Of a DNA stretch of 64,000 nt, positions 28,354 to 41,664 are shown in pieces; positions within the stretch are counted from its first letter, which is position 1, and the number at the start of each line of letters is the position of its first letter. The stretch is from assembly GCF_000214475.1 (NCBI RefSeq), contig NZ_AFII01000001.1, positions 62,001-126,000 on the forward strand, in the 5' to 3' direction. The DNA comes from Parvimonas sp. oral taxon 110 str. F0139. Lineage in GTDB: Bacteria; Bacillota; Clostridia; Tissierellales; Peptoniphilaceae. The translations under genes were made by a program, and so were the position numbers. The notes under the pieces are model-generated. The model had not been told where the DNA came from, ran no database searches, and worked only from the letters and a program-made list of their open reading frames with translations.

Positions 28354-30248
28354 ATGATAGTTTTGAGTGTTAATGGCTTAACTAAGTCGTTTTTAAGTGA
28401 AAATATATTAGAAAATGTGACTTTTTCAATTTCTAGCAGAGATAAAGTTGGAATAGTAGGAGATAATGGAAGTGGCAAAACTACATTATTTAACCTTTTA
28501 ATTAAAGATTTATCTGCTGATAGTGGAGAGGTAAATTTTGCAAAAAATGTAAATCTATCTATTTTAAAACAAAATATTTCTTATACTAGTGATAAATCAG
28601 TTTACGAGGAATGTCTAGAAGTTTTTGAAGATATTATTTTTCTTGAAAAAGAGATAAGAGAATTAGAGATTGAAATGGGTAATAAGGATTTAAGTGAAGA
28701 AGAAATTCACAAACTTTTTGATATATATGAAAGTAAAAGACATTATTTTGAAGAAAATAATGGATATTCTTATAATTCAAAAGTTAGAGGAGTTTTGTTT
28801 GGACTTGGTTTTTTAGAGGAAGACTTTTCTAAATCAGTTAATAATTTGAGTGGTGGGCAAAAAAGTAGATTACATTTAGCAAAAATTTTACTTAAACCGT
28901 CAAATTTGATTTTACTTGATGAACCAACAAATCACTTAGATATAGAATCTATTCAGTTTTTAGAGTCTTATCTAAGAGAATATAAAGGAAGCTGCCTTAT
29001 TGTTTCTCATGATAGGTATTTTTTAAATGCTGTTTGTAACAGGATTTTTTCAATAGAGAATAAGAAATTAAAGGTTTTTAATTGTGGATATGATGAATAT
29101 ATTTCAAGACGTGAAAAAGATTTTGAAATTAATAGACATCTTTATGAAAAACAACAAAAAGAGATTTCTAGGCAGAAAGAAATTATTCAAAGATTTGAAA
29201 ATTATGGAAATAATAGATTTATAAAGCAGGCAAGTTCAAGACGCAGACTTCTTGATAAAATGGATTTGATTGAAAATCCAGAAATTTATAAAAATTCAAT
29301 GAGATTAAAACTAGTTCCAGAAGTTGAGTCTGGAAAAGATGTTTTGGATATTTCAGATTTGACAATGGGATTTAATGATAAAATTTTATTTAATAATATA
29401 AATTTAAATATCTATAAAGGAGATAAAATTGGTCTTGTTGGAAAGAATGGAGTTGGTAAAACAACTTTATTCAAAATAATTTGTAATAATCTTGAGGCTT
29501 TAAAAGGAAAATGTGATTTAGGTGCTAGAGTATCAATTGGGTATTACGATCAGGAGCAAAAAACTTTAAGTAATCAAAATACAGTTATGGATGAATTTTG
29601 GGATGCTTATCCAAAAATGAATAATTTTGAAGTTAGAAGTCATCTTGCAAAGTTTAACTTTTTTGATGAAGATTTATTTAAATCTGTTGGAGAATTAAGT
29701 GGTGGAGAAAGAGCAAGGCTTGAACTTTTAAAACTAATGTTGTCGAAATCTAACTTTTTACTTCTTGATGAACCAACGAATCATTTAGATATTGAAAGTA
29801 AAGAGGTTTTAGAAAAAGCAATTGTAGATTATTCTGGAACAGTTCTCACTATTTCGCATGATAGATATTTTTTAAATAAAGTTGTAAATAAAATTTGGTT
29901 ATTAGAGGATAGTAAAATAACAGAATATTATGGGAATTATGATTACTTTTTAGAAAAGTTAAATGAAAAAAATGAAATAGAAGAAAAGATAATCTCAAAG
30001 ACAGAAATTGAGAAAGAAAAAAGAAGAAAAGAGAATTAGAAAGACAAGAAAGAGCTAAAAAACAAAAATTGAAGGAAATTGAAGATAAAATTTTTGAAAT
30101 AGAAGATAAAATTGAAACTTGTAATAGAGATATTCAAAATCCAGAAATTTTTAATGATAAAGATAAATTTTTAAAACTTAGTAAAGATTTGTCTCAATTG
30201 ATAGAAGAAAAGGAAAATTTATATTTAGAATGGGAAAATTACTTGTAG
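28354..30248 (+). CDS. ABC-F family ATPase (interrupted near the 3' end)
   Basis: Soluble protein with two ABC ATPase domains and no membrane segment, acting on ribosomes (translation factor or antibiotic-resistance type). Domain 1 has Walker A VGDNGSGKTT, signature LSGGQKSRL and LDEPTNHLD. The linker is rich in Arg/Lys (RFIKQASSRRRLL). Domain 2 has VGKNGVGKTT, LSGGERARL and LDEPTNHLD. One missing A near 30020 truncates it; the restored C-terminus is a charged coiled coil (QERAKKQKLKEIEDKIFEIE), as in Uup/YdiF-like members. Corrected length is 631 residues. Confidence 0.88.
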
Positions 30249-30257
30249 GAGAATAGT

Positions 30258-31516
30258 ATGAATAGTGTTAATCCGTTAGAAAATGTTCAAATGATTTTAA
30301 AAAAATCTTGTGAAGTTTTAGATTTAGATGAAAGTGTTTATAATCTTTTAAAGGAACCAGAAAGAACTATAGAAATAAATATACCTGTAAAAATGGATAA
30401 TGGAAAATTTAGAATTTTCAAAGGTTATCGTTCTCAACATTGCGATGTTATGGGTCCATATAAAGGAGGTATCAGATTTCATCAAAGTGTAAATGGGGAT
30501 GAAGTTAAAGCTTTATCTATTTGGATGAGTTTAAAATGTTCAGCTACTCATTTGCCTTTTGGCGGTGGAAAAGGTGGAATAATAGTAGATGTAAATGAAT
30601 TATCTGAAAATGAGCTTGAAAAACTATCAAGAGGATATGTTAAAGAGCTTTATAAATACATTGGAGATAGATTTGATATTCCAGCACCTGATGTAAATAC
30701 AAACGAAAAATTATGGCTTGGATGTTAGATGAGTATATAAAATTAACCGGTAATAATACTCTTGCAACTTTTACCGGAAAAGCGTTAGGCTTTGGAGGAT
30801 CTTTTGGAAGAAAAGAGGCAACAGGAGTTGGAGTTGCTGTTATGACTAGAGAATCCTTAAATAAATTAGGTATTAATATAAGAGATTCAAAAATTGCAAT
30901 TCAAGGTTTCGGAAATGTAGGTTCTAATACTGCGAAACATTTAGCAAGAATGGGTGGAAATATTTTAGCAGTTTCAGAATTTGATAATGAACATGGTGTT
31001 TACACCATATATAATGAGAATGGATTTAATGTTTTTGAACTAATTGATTATTTTTCAAAAAATCATACATTATATGATTTTAAGGGTTCTAAACATATTT
31101 CAATAGATCAATTTTATTCTTTAGATGTAGATGTTCTTATACCTTGTGCTTTAGAAAATTCAATTACAGAAGAAGAAGCTCAAAAAATAAGAGCTAAATT
31201 AATTGTTGAAGGGGCTAATGGCCCTGTTAATTATCTTGCCGATAGAATATTAAGTCAAAAAAATATTGAAGTAATTCCAGATATTCTAGCAAATTCAGGC
31301 GGTGTTATAGCTTCTTACTATGAATGGGTACAAAATATTTCGGGAATTGATATGACAGAAGATGATGTTTTAAATAAAGTAGAGTATAAAATGCTACTTG
31401 CTTATAATGAAATAATGAAGATAAAAGATAAATATGATGTAACAATGAGACTTGCTTCTTATATTTATTCAGTTTTAAGACTTTATAAGATATTAAAGTT
31501 AAGATCTAGAATTTAA
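30258..31516 (+). CDS. gdhA: Glutamate dehydrogenase (interrupted frame)
   Basis: Interconverts glutamate and 2-oxoglutarate plus ammonia. The N-terminal domain has GPYKGGIRFH, the catalytic-lysine motif PFGGGKGGI, and DIPAPDVNTNE. After one missing A at about 30712 it continues IMAWMLDEY, then the Rossmann domain IQGFGNVGSNTAKHL and VEGANGPV. Corrected length is 419 residues, the normal size of the hexameric catabolic form. The gene next downstream on the same strand is glutamine synthetase, so nitrogen assimilation genes are grouped here. Confidence 0.93.
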
Positions 31517-31542
31517 AAAATATAATTATTATATTTAGGTAC

Positions 31543-31571
31543 TTGACATAATCAAAAAAATATTTTATTAT
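31543..31571 (+). promoter_or_regulatory. Promoter of glutamine synthetase III
   Basis: TTGACA at 31543-31548, 17-bp spacer, TATTAT at 31566-31571. Transcription would begin near 31578 and give a leader of about 107 nt. Confidence 0.7.
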
Positions 31572-31620
31572 ATTACTATAAGTTAAGTGATAATATAGTT
31601 TAATAAATAAAAAATTTTGT

Positions 31621-31671
31621 AAATTGGTTTTTTTTTCTCTATTTAGAGGTAAAAAGAAGACCAATTTTTTT
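31621..31671 (+). terminator. Terminator-like hairpin in the glnN leader (possible attenuator)
   Basis: AAATTGGT (31621-31628) pairs with ACCAATTT (about 31659-31666) with a CTCT/AGAG inner helix between, followed by a T-run that ends directly at the AGGAGGA ribosome binding site. Placed after the promoter and before the start codon, it could terminate leader transcription. Confidence 0.6.
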
Positions 31672-31684
31672 ATAGGAGGAATTT

Positions 31685-33760
31685 ATGAGCAGAATTGATG
31701 ATTTTGGAAAATTTACTTTTAATAAAAGTGCAATGAAAAGAAAACTGCCGTATCCTGTATATTTAAAATGGAAGAATGCTATCAGAAAAGAAGAACTTTT
31801 GGATAAAGACAGTGCAGATATAATTGCGCATGCAATGAAAGAGTGGGCTATAGAAAAGGGAGCAACACATTATTGTCATTGGTTTCAACCGTTGAATGGT
31901 AATACTGCAAAAAAACATGAGAGTTTTATAAGTAAATCAAGTGAAAATTTGCCTATAGTTAGATTTTCAGGAGAGGAACTTTTAAAGAGTGAGCCAGATG
32001 CTTCGTCTTTTCCAAATGGAGGAATGAGATCAACTTTTGAAGCTAGAGGTTATACATATTGGGATTGTACTGCAAATGCTTTTATTATGGATAATATTTT
32101 ATATATTCCATCAATATTTGTTTCTTTTGATGGTATAAGTTTGGATAAAAAAGCTCCACTTTTAAAAAGTATGGACTTTTTATCAAAACAAGCTACTGCT
32201 TTATATAATTTATTTTCAGATGATAAGATTTTTAGAGTTAGAATAAAAGTTGGCTTAGAACAAGAATTTTTCTTGATTGACAGGAAATTCTATGAACAGA
32301 GAGTTGACCTTATAAATACGGGAAGAACATTAATCGGTGAAATGCCACCTAAGGATCAAGAGCTATTACAGCATTATTTTGGTTCAATTCCTAAAAGAGT
32401 TATGAATTATTATAATAGTATAAATAAAAAATTAGAGGATTTAGGTATTAATTCTAAAACTGAACATAATGAAGTTGCTCCTGGTCAGTTTGAAGTTGCA
32501 ATTCTATATGATACAGTAAATGTTTCTGTTGATAATAATCAAATTGTTATGGAAGTTTTAAGAAAAACAGCTTATGAGCATGATCTTGTCTGTTTATTAC
32601 ATGAAAAGCCATTTAAAAATGTAAATGGAAGTGGAAAACATAATAATTGGTCTTTGGTTACAAATTATGGTAAAAATTTATTTAAATTACCAAAAAAAGA
32701 TGATGAAGTAGAGAGACTACTTTTTGCTATATTTATGATTTCTACAGTCTCAGCTGTAAATAAATATTCTTCATTACTTAGAGTTTCATCTTCAAGCGTT
32801 AGAAATGATTTAAGACTTGGAGGAGATGAAGCTCCACCATCAATAGTATCTGTTTATTTAGGAAATGAAATTGAAAATGTATTATGTGATATTTTAGATA
32901 TGGAAGTTAAAAATCCAATAAAATTAAATGATTTTAATATTAGTAATCTGGAATTTGCACCAAGAGATACTGATGATAGAAATAGAACATCACCTTTTGC
33001 TTATACTGATGGAAAATTTGAGTTTAGAATGTTAGGTTCAATGCAAAGTGCAGCAGATTGTAACATAATTTTAAATACGATAGTTGCTTCAGAGCTTAAA
33101 AATATTTTACAGAAAGTTGAAAATATTAATGATAAGTCTGAAAGAATTGTGGCTTGCAAAAATATTCTAAAAGAAATCTTTGTTGAAAGTGAAAGAATTT
33201 TATTTTCTGGCGATAATTACTCAAAAGAATGGATTGAAGAAGCAGAAAGAAGAGGACTTAAAAATAATAGAACATATTTAGAAGCAATATTAAGTGCAAA
33301 AGAATCAAAAGAGTATGATGTTCTTTTGAAAAATGGTATTTTAAATTATTTAGAATTAGGTGCAGTTTATGATGTTTGCATTGAAGATATAAAGAATACT
33401 TATTTGCTAGAGATGAAAACATTAATTAATATGATTAATAAAGATGTCATTCCATCTTGTATACAAGAACTTAATTTTGAAATAAATTTGAATGAAAGAG
33501 TAAAAAATGTTAAACTAAATGAGAGAATTAACAAACTAAATAATTTGCTTGAGGGATTATTTGTTAAACTTGATGAATTTAATGAATTTGAAAAAACAAT
33601 AAAAAATAAAAATGGAATTGAAGAAGTAATAAGTTTACATAAATTCGTTCCTAGAAAAATAGAAGAAATTAGGAAAATAAGTGATGAAATTGAATCAAAT
33701 GTTTCAAGAGAAAATTGGAAAATACCAACTTATGAGGAAATGTTTAGAGTATTAAATTAG
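31685..33760 (+). CDS. glnN: Type III glutamine synthetase
   Basis: ATP-dependent ammonia assimilation into glutamine; GSIII forms a double hexamer. The 691-residue length is far above GSI. Typical blocks are KLPYPVYLKWKNAI at the N-terminus, ATHYCHWFQPLNG, GGMRSTFEARGYT, VGLEQEFFLID (metal-binding Glu), NEVAPGQFEVA, and KPFKNVNGSGKHNNWS with the active-site His. The C-terminal ~120 residues are the helical GSIII extension. Expression may be controlled by the leader hairpin. The frame is intact. Confidence 0.95.
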   Translation: MSRIDDFGKFTFNKSAMKRKLPYPVYLKWKNAIRKEELLDKDSADIIAHAMKEWAIEKGATHYCHWFQPLNGNTAKKHESFISKSSENLPIVRFSGEELLKSEPDASSFPNGGMRSTFEARGYTYWDCTANAFIMDNILYIPSIFVSFDGISLDKKAPLLKSMDFLSKQATALYNLFSDDKIFRVRIKVGLEQEFFLIDRKFYEQRVDLINTGRTLIGEMPPKDQELLQHYFGSIPKRVMNYYNSINKKLEDLGINSKTEHNEVAPGQFEVAILYDTVNVSVDNNQIVMEVLRKTAYEHDLVCLLHEKPFKNVNGSGKHNNWSLVTNYGKNLFKLPKKDDEVERLLFAIFMISTVSAVNKYSSLLRVSSSSVRNDLRLGGDEAPPSIVSVYLGNEIENVLCDILDMEVKNPIKLNDFNISNLEFAPRDTDDRNRTSPFAYTDGKFEFRMLGSMQSAADCNIILNTIVASELKNILQKVENINDKSERIVACKNILKEIFVESERILFSGDNYSKEWIEEAERRGLKNNRTYLEAILSAKESKEYDVLLKNGILNYLELGAVYDVCIEDIKNTYLLEMKTLINMINKDVIPSCIQELNFEINLNERVKNVKLNERINKLNNLLEGLFVKLDEFNEFEKTIKNKNGIEEVISLHKFVPRKIEEIRKISDEIESNVSRENWKIPTYEEMFRVLN

Positions 33761-35374
<1,614 letters not shown>

Positions 35375-35382
35375 TTAATATT

Positions 35383-35420
35383 AAGTAAGAAACAGATTTA
35401 TATTTGTTCCTTACTTTTTT
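35383..35420 (+). terminator. Terminator of glnN-pyrG
   Basis: AAGTAAGAAACA / TGTTCCTTACTT with one mismatch, followed by TTTT. Confidence 0.8.
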
Positions 35421-35431
35421 ATATGCTAATA

Positions 35432-35460
35432 TAGACATGTGTTTTGTAAAATGATATAAT
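35432..35460 (+). promoter_or_regulatory. Promoter for the small conserved gene at 35510
   Basis: TAGACA at 35432-35437, 17-bp spacer, TATAAT at 35455-35460. Confidence 0.55.
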
Positions 35461-35509
35461 TTTAGTGAAAAAATTTTTAATAATGATATTAATATAGGAG
35501 GAAATAATA

Positions 35510-35973
35510 GTGGGATTATTTGATATTGTTAAAAAAGCTATAACAGGAGCAAGTGATGAGGATAACAAAAAAATAAGGCAAGGATGCGTGAAATTTTCAA
35601 TTCTTGTGTAGAAAACGGCGACGAATATAAGTTAATTTACTGTCATATGCAAAATGAGACTAATGCTGTTGTTGTAAAAGTTACAAAACATAGTAATTTT
35701 ATTGTAGGATATAAAGAGGGAGAAGTTGTTATAATTGATGTAAATGCTACATTATCAGAATATGGAGAACCAGAATTCTTTAATAAAGAAAATGGAGCAA
35801 CAATAAAAACATTTGTAGGTTATTGTGTTGCTGATAAAGAAAATGTACATTATCAATTTGAACCTATAACATTTGAGCCAGGATTTGTAAACGGTGCAAA
35901 ATATAAAGTATCAATTTCACAAAGTGTTGCTGAAGTTTCTGAATTCCGTAAATTCTTCAAACGTGGATTGTAA
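35510..35973 (+). CDS. Conserved hypothetical protein (interrupted near the 5' end)
   Basis: I do not recognise it. GTG at 35510 follows ATAGGAGGAAAT and begins MGLFDIVKKAITGASDED; after one missing A in the seven-A run near 35568 it joins the long frame starting RMREIFNSCVENGDEYKLIY. Corrected length is 154 residues. It is a soluble, beta-rich sequence with no signal peptide or membrane segment; the C-terminal half (VNGAKYKVSISQSVAEVSEFRKFF) looks amphipathic. It is a single-gene unit between its own promoter and the terminator at 36000. Confidence 0.6.
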
Positions 35974-35999
35974 TTTAATATTTATTTTATAAGATTTTG

Positions 36000-36030
36000 A
36001 CGATTAAGATTTCTTCTTAATCGTTTTTTT
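36000..36030 (+). terminator. Terminator
   Basis: ACGATTAAG / CTTAATCGT with a six-base loop and T7. Confidence 0.9.
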
Positions 36031-36150
36031 GTTGAAATAGACCAGGAATTGAAAATTTATATATAAAATAATTGTAATAAAATATAAAAAATGTTAAAAT
36101 TAGAATGAAATAAGTAATTGAAAAAAATTATTAATGATTTGGAGAAAAAT

Positions 36151-36930
36151 ATGTTATTAGTTATAGATGTTGGTAATACAAATATCGTATTAGGTGTTTA
36201 TGAAGGATATTCACTAATTTGTGATTTTAGACTTAATACGATAAAAAATAAAACAAGTGATGAATATGCAATGTCAATTACAGAAATATTACATGCTAAC
36301 GATATTAAAAAATCTGAAATTGACGATGTTGTTGTAGCATCAGTTGTTCCTGATGTTATGCATTCAATTGAAAATGCTATAAAAAAATATTTTAATTTAA
36401 AACCAATAATTATTGATGATAATTGTGATTTGGGAATAAAAATAAATCACGATAATCCAAAAACAATTGGAGCAGATAGAATAGTAAATTCAGTTGCAGG
36501 AATTAAAAAATATGGAGTTCCTTTGATAATTATAGATATTGGAACAGCTATTACTTTTGATGTAGTTGATGAAAATTCAGTTTATCAAGGTGGAGCTATA
36601 ATTCCAGGAATTGGAATTTCATCAGAAGCACTTTTTTTAAAAACTGCAAAACTTCCAAGAGTAGAACTTTATAAACCTGAAAGAATTGTAGCTAAAAATA
36701 CAATGGATAATATTAGAGTTGGTATGGTAATTGGATATATTGGACTTATTGAAAAGTTGATTGATGAAATTGTAAAAGAGATGAATTTTGATGTTTCTAA
36801 GTTAAAAGTTGTTGCAACAGGTGGATATTCCAGCTTAATTACTAAAGATATAGATGAGATTAATATTATAGATAAGAAACTTACTCTTGATGGAATGCTT
36901 GAAATCTATAAGATGAAAAAGGGGTTATAG
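36151..36930 (+). CDS. coaX: Type III pantothenate kinase
   Basis: First step of coenzyme A synthesis. ASKHA-fold enzyme with DVGNTNIVLGVYEG (phosphate 1) at residues 6-19, TIGADRIVNSVAG, DIGTAITFDVV (phosphate 2) and ATGGYSSLI. ATG at 36151 is chosen because it follows TTGGAGAAA and places the DVGNTN motif at the N-terminus; an upstream TTG at 36118 would add 11 atypical residues. Length is 259 residues. dus follows after one base. Confidence 0.93.
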   Translation: MLLVIDVGNTNIVLGVYEGYSLICDFRLNTIKNKTSDEYAMSITEILHANDIKKSEIDDVVVASVVPDVMHSIENAIKKYFNLKPIIIDDNCDLGIKINHDNPKTIGADRIVNSVAGIKKYGVPLIIIDIGTAITFDVVDENSVYQGGAIIPGIGISSEALFLKTAKLPRVELYKPERIVAKNTMDNIRVGMVIGYIGLIEKLIDEIVKEMNFDVSKLKVVATGGYSSLITKDIDEINIIDKKLTLDGMLEIYKMKKGL

Positions 36931-36931
36931 T

Positions 36932-37881
36932 ATGCTTGATGGAGATATTTTTTTAGCACCACTTGCAGGAGTTAGCGATGTTGCATATAGAATTTTAGCT
37001 AGTGAAATGGGAGCGAGTTTAACTTTTACTGAGATGGTTTCTATAAAAGGATTATATTATGATAATGACAAAACTTCAATTATAACTTATATTGACAAAA
37101 GAGAAGGACCTGTTGGATTACAAGTATTTGGAAGTGATGAAAATATTATGGCAGAAATAATCCAAAATAGGTTTAATAAAAGAGATGATATTTATCAACT
37201 TGATTTGAATTTAGGATGCCCTGCTCCAAAAATTGTTAAAAATCATGAGGGAAGTTACTTGATGAAAGAACCCAAAAAGGTTAAAAGTATTGTTTCAACT
37301 ATGGTGAAAAATTCTAAAGTTCCCGTAAGTGTTAAAATTAGATTGGGTTTTGATGAAAAAACAAAAACTTTTTAGAAGTTGCTGATGCTATTGTTGAAGC
37401 TGGAGCTTATATGATTACATTACATGCAAGAACAAGAGAAATGTTTTATTCAGGAAAGGCTGATTGGAATGCTATAAAAACTTTGAAAAATCATGTTCCT
37501 ATAAAAGTAGTTGGAAATGGAGATGTTTGTAGCGTTGAAGATTATGTAAGAATGAAAGAAGAAACCGGAGCTGATGCAGTTGCAATTGGAAGGCATTCTC
37601 TTGGGAATCCATTTATTTTTAAACAAATTAAGGATTATAATTTAACAAAAAAATACTCATCTCCAACTTTGGAAGAAGTTATTGATACTATAAAAAGGCA
37701 TTATAAACTGGAGTTGGAATTTAAACCGGAAAGAATAGCAATAAGAGAAATGAGAAAAAATATTTTATGGTATTTAAAAGGTTTTAAAGATTCAAACAAG
37801 GTGAAAAATACTATAAATACTTTAACTGATATTAACGAAATTTTTGATGTATTAAATGAATATAAAAATAATTTTAATTAA
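36932..37881 (+). CDS. dusB: tRNA-dihydrouridine synthase (interrupted frame)
   Basis: FMN enzyme reducing uridine to dihydrouridine in tRNA. Signatures: LAPLAGVSDVAYR, LDLNLGCPAPKIVKNHEGSYLM with the catalytic Cys, VSVKIRLGFDE, TLHARTREMFYSGKADW, VVGNGDV and AIGRHSLGNPF. One missing T in the run near 37370 splits it; corrected length is 316 residues, normal for the family. It is translationally coupled to coaX. Confidence 0.9.
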
Positions 37882-37962
37882 GATTACAATTACAATATAC
37901 ATAATAAACATAAGGAGAAATTTAATCTCAGTATAATAATTTTGTAAGATTTGGAGGATATT

Positions 37963-39701
37963 ATGAAAAAATTATTTAAAGCCTTATCATTTTTACTTGT
38001 TTTTGTATTATTTTTAAATTCTTGTAAATCTGCAGTAAATGGAACATACGAGGGAAAAGCTAGAGGACATAATGGAGATGTTGTTATTGATGTAAGTTTT
38101 GAAAATAATAAAATAAAAAAAGTATCATTAAAGGAAAGTGTTGAAACTGAAGATGTAGGGAAACTTGCTATTGAAAAATTGATTGAAAAAGTTAATTCAG
38201 GAGATCTAAATTTAGATGAAATAACAGGTGCAACTTATTCTTCAAAAGCTTTTATAAACGCTCTTGCAGATGCTATAAACAAATCCGGACTCGATTATAA
38301 AAAATTCTTAAAAACAACCCTACTACTAATGAAAAATTTGAAACTAAAGAAATAAATGTTGATGTAGTTGTTGTTGGTTCAGGAGGGGCAGGATTAATAT
38401 CTGCAATTAAAGCCAAAGAATCTGGAGCTAATGTCGTAATTTTAGAAAAGTTACCAATAATCGGTGGAAATACTTTAATTTCAGGTGCTGAATATGCAGC
38501 TCCAATGAATTGGTTACAAGAAAAGGAAAATATAAAGGACAGTATAGACTTATTTAAAAAAGATGTTGAAAAAGCTGGAGGAGATAAAGAACTTATAGAT
38601 GTTTTAGCTAATAATGCACTTGATGGTGCAAAATGGTTAAGAGATGATGTTAATGTTGAGTGGACAGATGAACTTATGTTTTTTGGAGGTCATTCAGTTA
38701 AGAGGTCTTTAATTCCTAAAGGTCAATCTGGAAAAGAATTGATAAACAAATTGCAAGCTAAAGCTGAGGAATTGGGAATAGAAATTTTAACAGAGACTAA
38801 TGCCTATGAACTTATCACGAAAGATAATGTAGTTACTGGAGTTAAGGCTAAAATAAAGACTGGAGAATTGATAGTTAATGCGAAATCCGTTGTTTTAACA
38901 ACAGGTGGTTTTGGAGCAAACAAAAAAATGCTTTATGATAATGATAAAGAAATTGATGATAAAATTCTTTCAACAAATTCTGCAGGTTCAACAGGTGATG
39001 GGATAAAAATGGCACAAGCTATTGGAGCTGATGTTGTAGATTTAGATAAAATTCAGTTATATCCTGTTTGTGATGTTGAGACAGGTAAACTTTTATATAC
39101 TGGAGACACAAGGCTTGTTGGTGGAGCAATACTCGTAAACAAAGAAGGAAAAAGATTTGTTGAAGAGTTGGGTACTAGAAGAGAAATTTCAATGGGAATT
39201 AAGGCTCAAACGGATAGTGTTGCATATCAAATTTGGGATGAAGAGTCAATGAAAAAATCAAATATTTTACCTACTCACGAAGTCGAATATAATAATTTGA
39301 TAGAGGGTAAAAAACTTTGTAAGGTAAATTCAATTGATGAAATGGCTGACTTTTTTGGAATAGATAAGGAAAATTTAAAAGCAACAATAAATAAATTTAA
39401 TGAAGATTCAAAAAATGGAAAAGATACATTATTCAATCTTAGAAGATTAGGTTTTAAAATAGATAAAGCACCTTTTTACTGTTTAAAAGCCGTTCCTGCA
39501 GTTCATCACACAATGGGTGGTCTTAAGATAAATAAAGATGCAAGTGTGTTGGATAAAAATGGAAATATTATAAAGGGATTATACGCTGCAGGAGAGACAA
39601 CAGGTGGAATTCATGGTAATAATAGACTTGGTTCCGTCTCAATAGCAGATATTACGGTTTTTGGAATTATAGCAGGAACTAATGCAGCAAAAAACAAATA
39701 A
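37963..39701 (+). CDS. FMN-binding/FAD flavoprotein reductase lipoprotein, fumarate- or urocanate-reductase-like (interrupted frame)
   Basis: Exported flavin reductase probably used for extracellular electron disposal. It has a lipoprotein signal ending LNSC, then an FMN-binding domain with the flavinylation motif DEITGATYSSKA. After one missing A near 38318 follows the FAD domain VVVVGSGGAGLISAIKA...ILEKLPIIGGNT and the C-terminal VHHTMGGLKIN and GLYAAGETTGGIHG. Corrected length is 579 residues. The specific acceptor (fumarate, urocanate, methacrylate or other) is not determinable here. The ATG follows TTGGAGGATA. Confidence 0.87.
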
Positions 39702-39710
39702 TTTACACAT

Positions 39711-39737
39711 AAAAAAGGAGCGTGGCTCCTTTTTTAA
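39711..39737. terminator. Bidirectional terminator between the flavin reductase and helicase genes
   Basis: AAAAAAGGAGC-GTG-GCTCCTTTTTT, symmetrical, serving both converging genes. Confidence 0.9.
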
Positions 39738-41580
39738 TATTTGTTTTTTAATTCATTGTAGAAAATTGAAGGTTCAACAGGTAAATTGTTTCTTTCTTTT
39801 ATTGTAAACAAAAATAATCTTTTTCTTGCCCTAGTCATTGCAACATAGAATAATCTTCTCTCTTCTTCTAATAATTTTTCATCAAAAGAATTTAATATAC
39901 TTTTTTGTGGAAATTCTCCATCAATTAAATCAATAATAAATACATTATCATATTCTAAACCTTTTGCAGAATGTATTGTTGAAATTGATATATTAGATTT
40001 TGAACTTGAAGCATTTTTAAGTAATTCTTTTAAATTGTTCAATTTTTCAATAAATTCATCAAAAGTTTTTAAATCTTTGGATAAATATTTTATCAAGTCA
40101 AATATTAGATTATAATTTAGATTGGAAAAGTCATTAAAATTATCCAAATAATCTCTATATCCAATCTCATAGAGAATACAATCAATTTTATCCTCCATTT
40201 TCATCCTTTTTAATCTTTTAAAATCATTTCTTAAAGATGTAAATTTGTTTATATAAAAATCATTTAACTCATCCAAGTCTAGTAGACTTTCCAAAACACA
40301 TTGATTATAAGGCTTATATTCCAATTTAGAGATGAAGTCCTTTTTTATATAGGCATTAAGTTTAAAATAAATTCTTTTAAAAGCTTCCAAGTCTGAAGTA
40401 TCTTCAGAAAATAAAAGGATATTTTTTACATCATTTAATATTCTGTTAGAATAAAAATCGAATTTATTTTCTTTTACAAAAAATCAATATCATTATTTTT
40501 TAATATGTCCGCTATATATAGCGAAGATATATTATTACGATACAAAACTCCGATTGTTTCATTAGGATTTATTTCAGAAATTCTTTTTACTAATTCTCTT
40601 GCTTGAATAGTTGAATTTTTAACTTTAAATAGCATTATTTGTGAACTTTCTTCAGTTGTATGTTTAGAAGTTTTTTCATATCTAATTTTATTTCCTTGAA
40701 TTATTTTATTGCTTATTTTTATTATATTTTTTGTAGAACGAAAATTTTTATCCATAAAAAATATTTTTGAATTCGGATAAATATTTTTAAAATTTAATAA
40801 GTTTTCAGGACTTGCACCTCTAAAACTATAAATTGACTGATCATCATCTGCTACTATAAAGACATTATTTTCAGGAAATACAATCTTCCTGATGATTTCA
40901 AATTGTAATGTTGAGGCATCTTGACCTTCATCAATTTGAAAAAATTTATATCTATTTTTTAAAGCTTTTAAAAGTTTTTTATCTGTTGAAATATATTCAT
41001 TAGCCAAAATGAGCAAATCATTAAAATCCATAAAATTATTTTGAATTTTTATTTCATCATACAAATTATACAGTTTTAACATTAAAGAACGATTTGAAAT
41101 AAAATGATTTTTTCTTATATAGCCTTCAAAATCGTACATTTTATTTTTTGTAAAGTCATAAATTGAAAAGAATTCATTTATTTCTTCATCAGAAAGTTTT
41201 TTATAATTTTTTTGGTAATACACTCTTTTTAAAATTAAAATTCTATTGAATTCGTTATTTCCTTCAATTAAAGTTTTTTTGATGTTTTTTACTTTCATAT
41301 AATTTCTAACTATTTCATAACAAAAAGCATGAATTGTTTTAAAAGTAATTTTTCCTCTGAATTCAGGATTTAGTGCTAAAAATCTCTTTTCCATATCAAT
41401 TCCTTGAGATTTGCTGAAAGTAATAGAAATAATTTTACTTGGATCTATATTATGATTGTTAATCAAATTTAAAATTCTATTTAATAATACAGTTGTCTTG
41501 CCTGAACCCGGAACTGCTAAAATTAAAGCAGGACCTTCAAAATGTTTAATAGCATCAACTTGTTGATTCGTAAAATTCAT
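39734..41580 (-). CDS. UvrD/Rep-family ATP-dependent DNA helicase, compact (interrupted frame)
   Basis: Superfamily 1 3'-5' helicase. Motifs: Walker A AVPGSGKTT, Ia ITFSKSQG, Walker B FQIDEGQDAS, III VADDDQSIYSFRGA, IV FMDKNFRST, V STIHSAKGLEYDNVFI and VI FYVAMTRARKRLF. Corrected for one missing T in the run near 40485 it has 615 residues, shorter than PcrA/UvrD (about 720), with a reduced 2B region and no C-terminal tail. Whether it is the main PcrA of this organism is unclear. It is alone on the minus strand. Confidence 0.88.
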
Positions 41581-41664
41581 ATAATCACCTTAGTATATTC
41601 TATCATAAAAATAATTCCTTTTAAAGCGTATTTATGGTAAAATATATAGGTCGGAGGTTATTAT

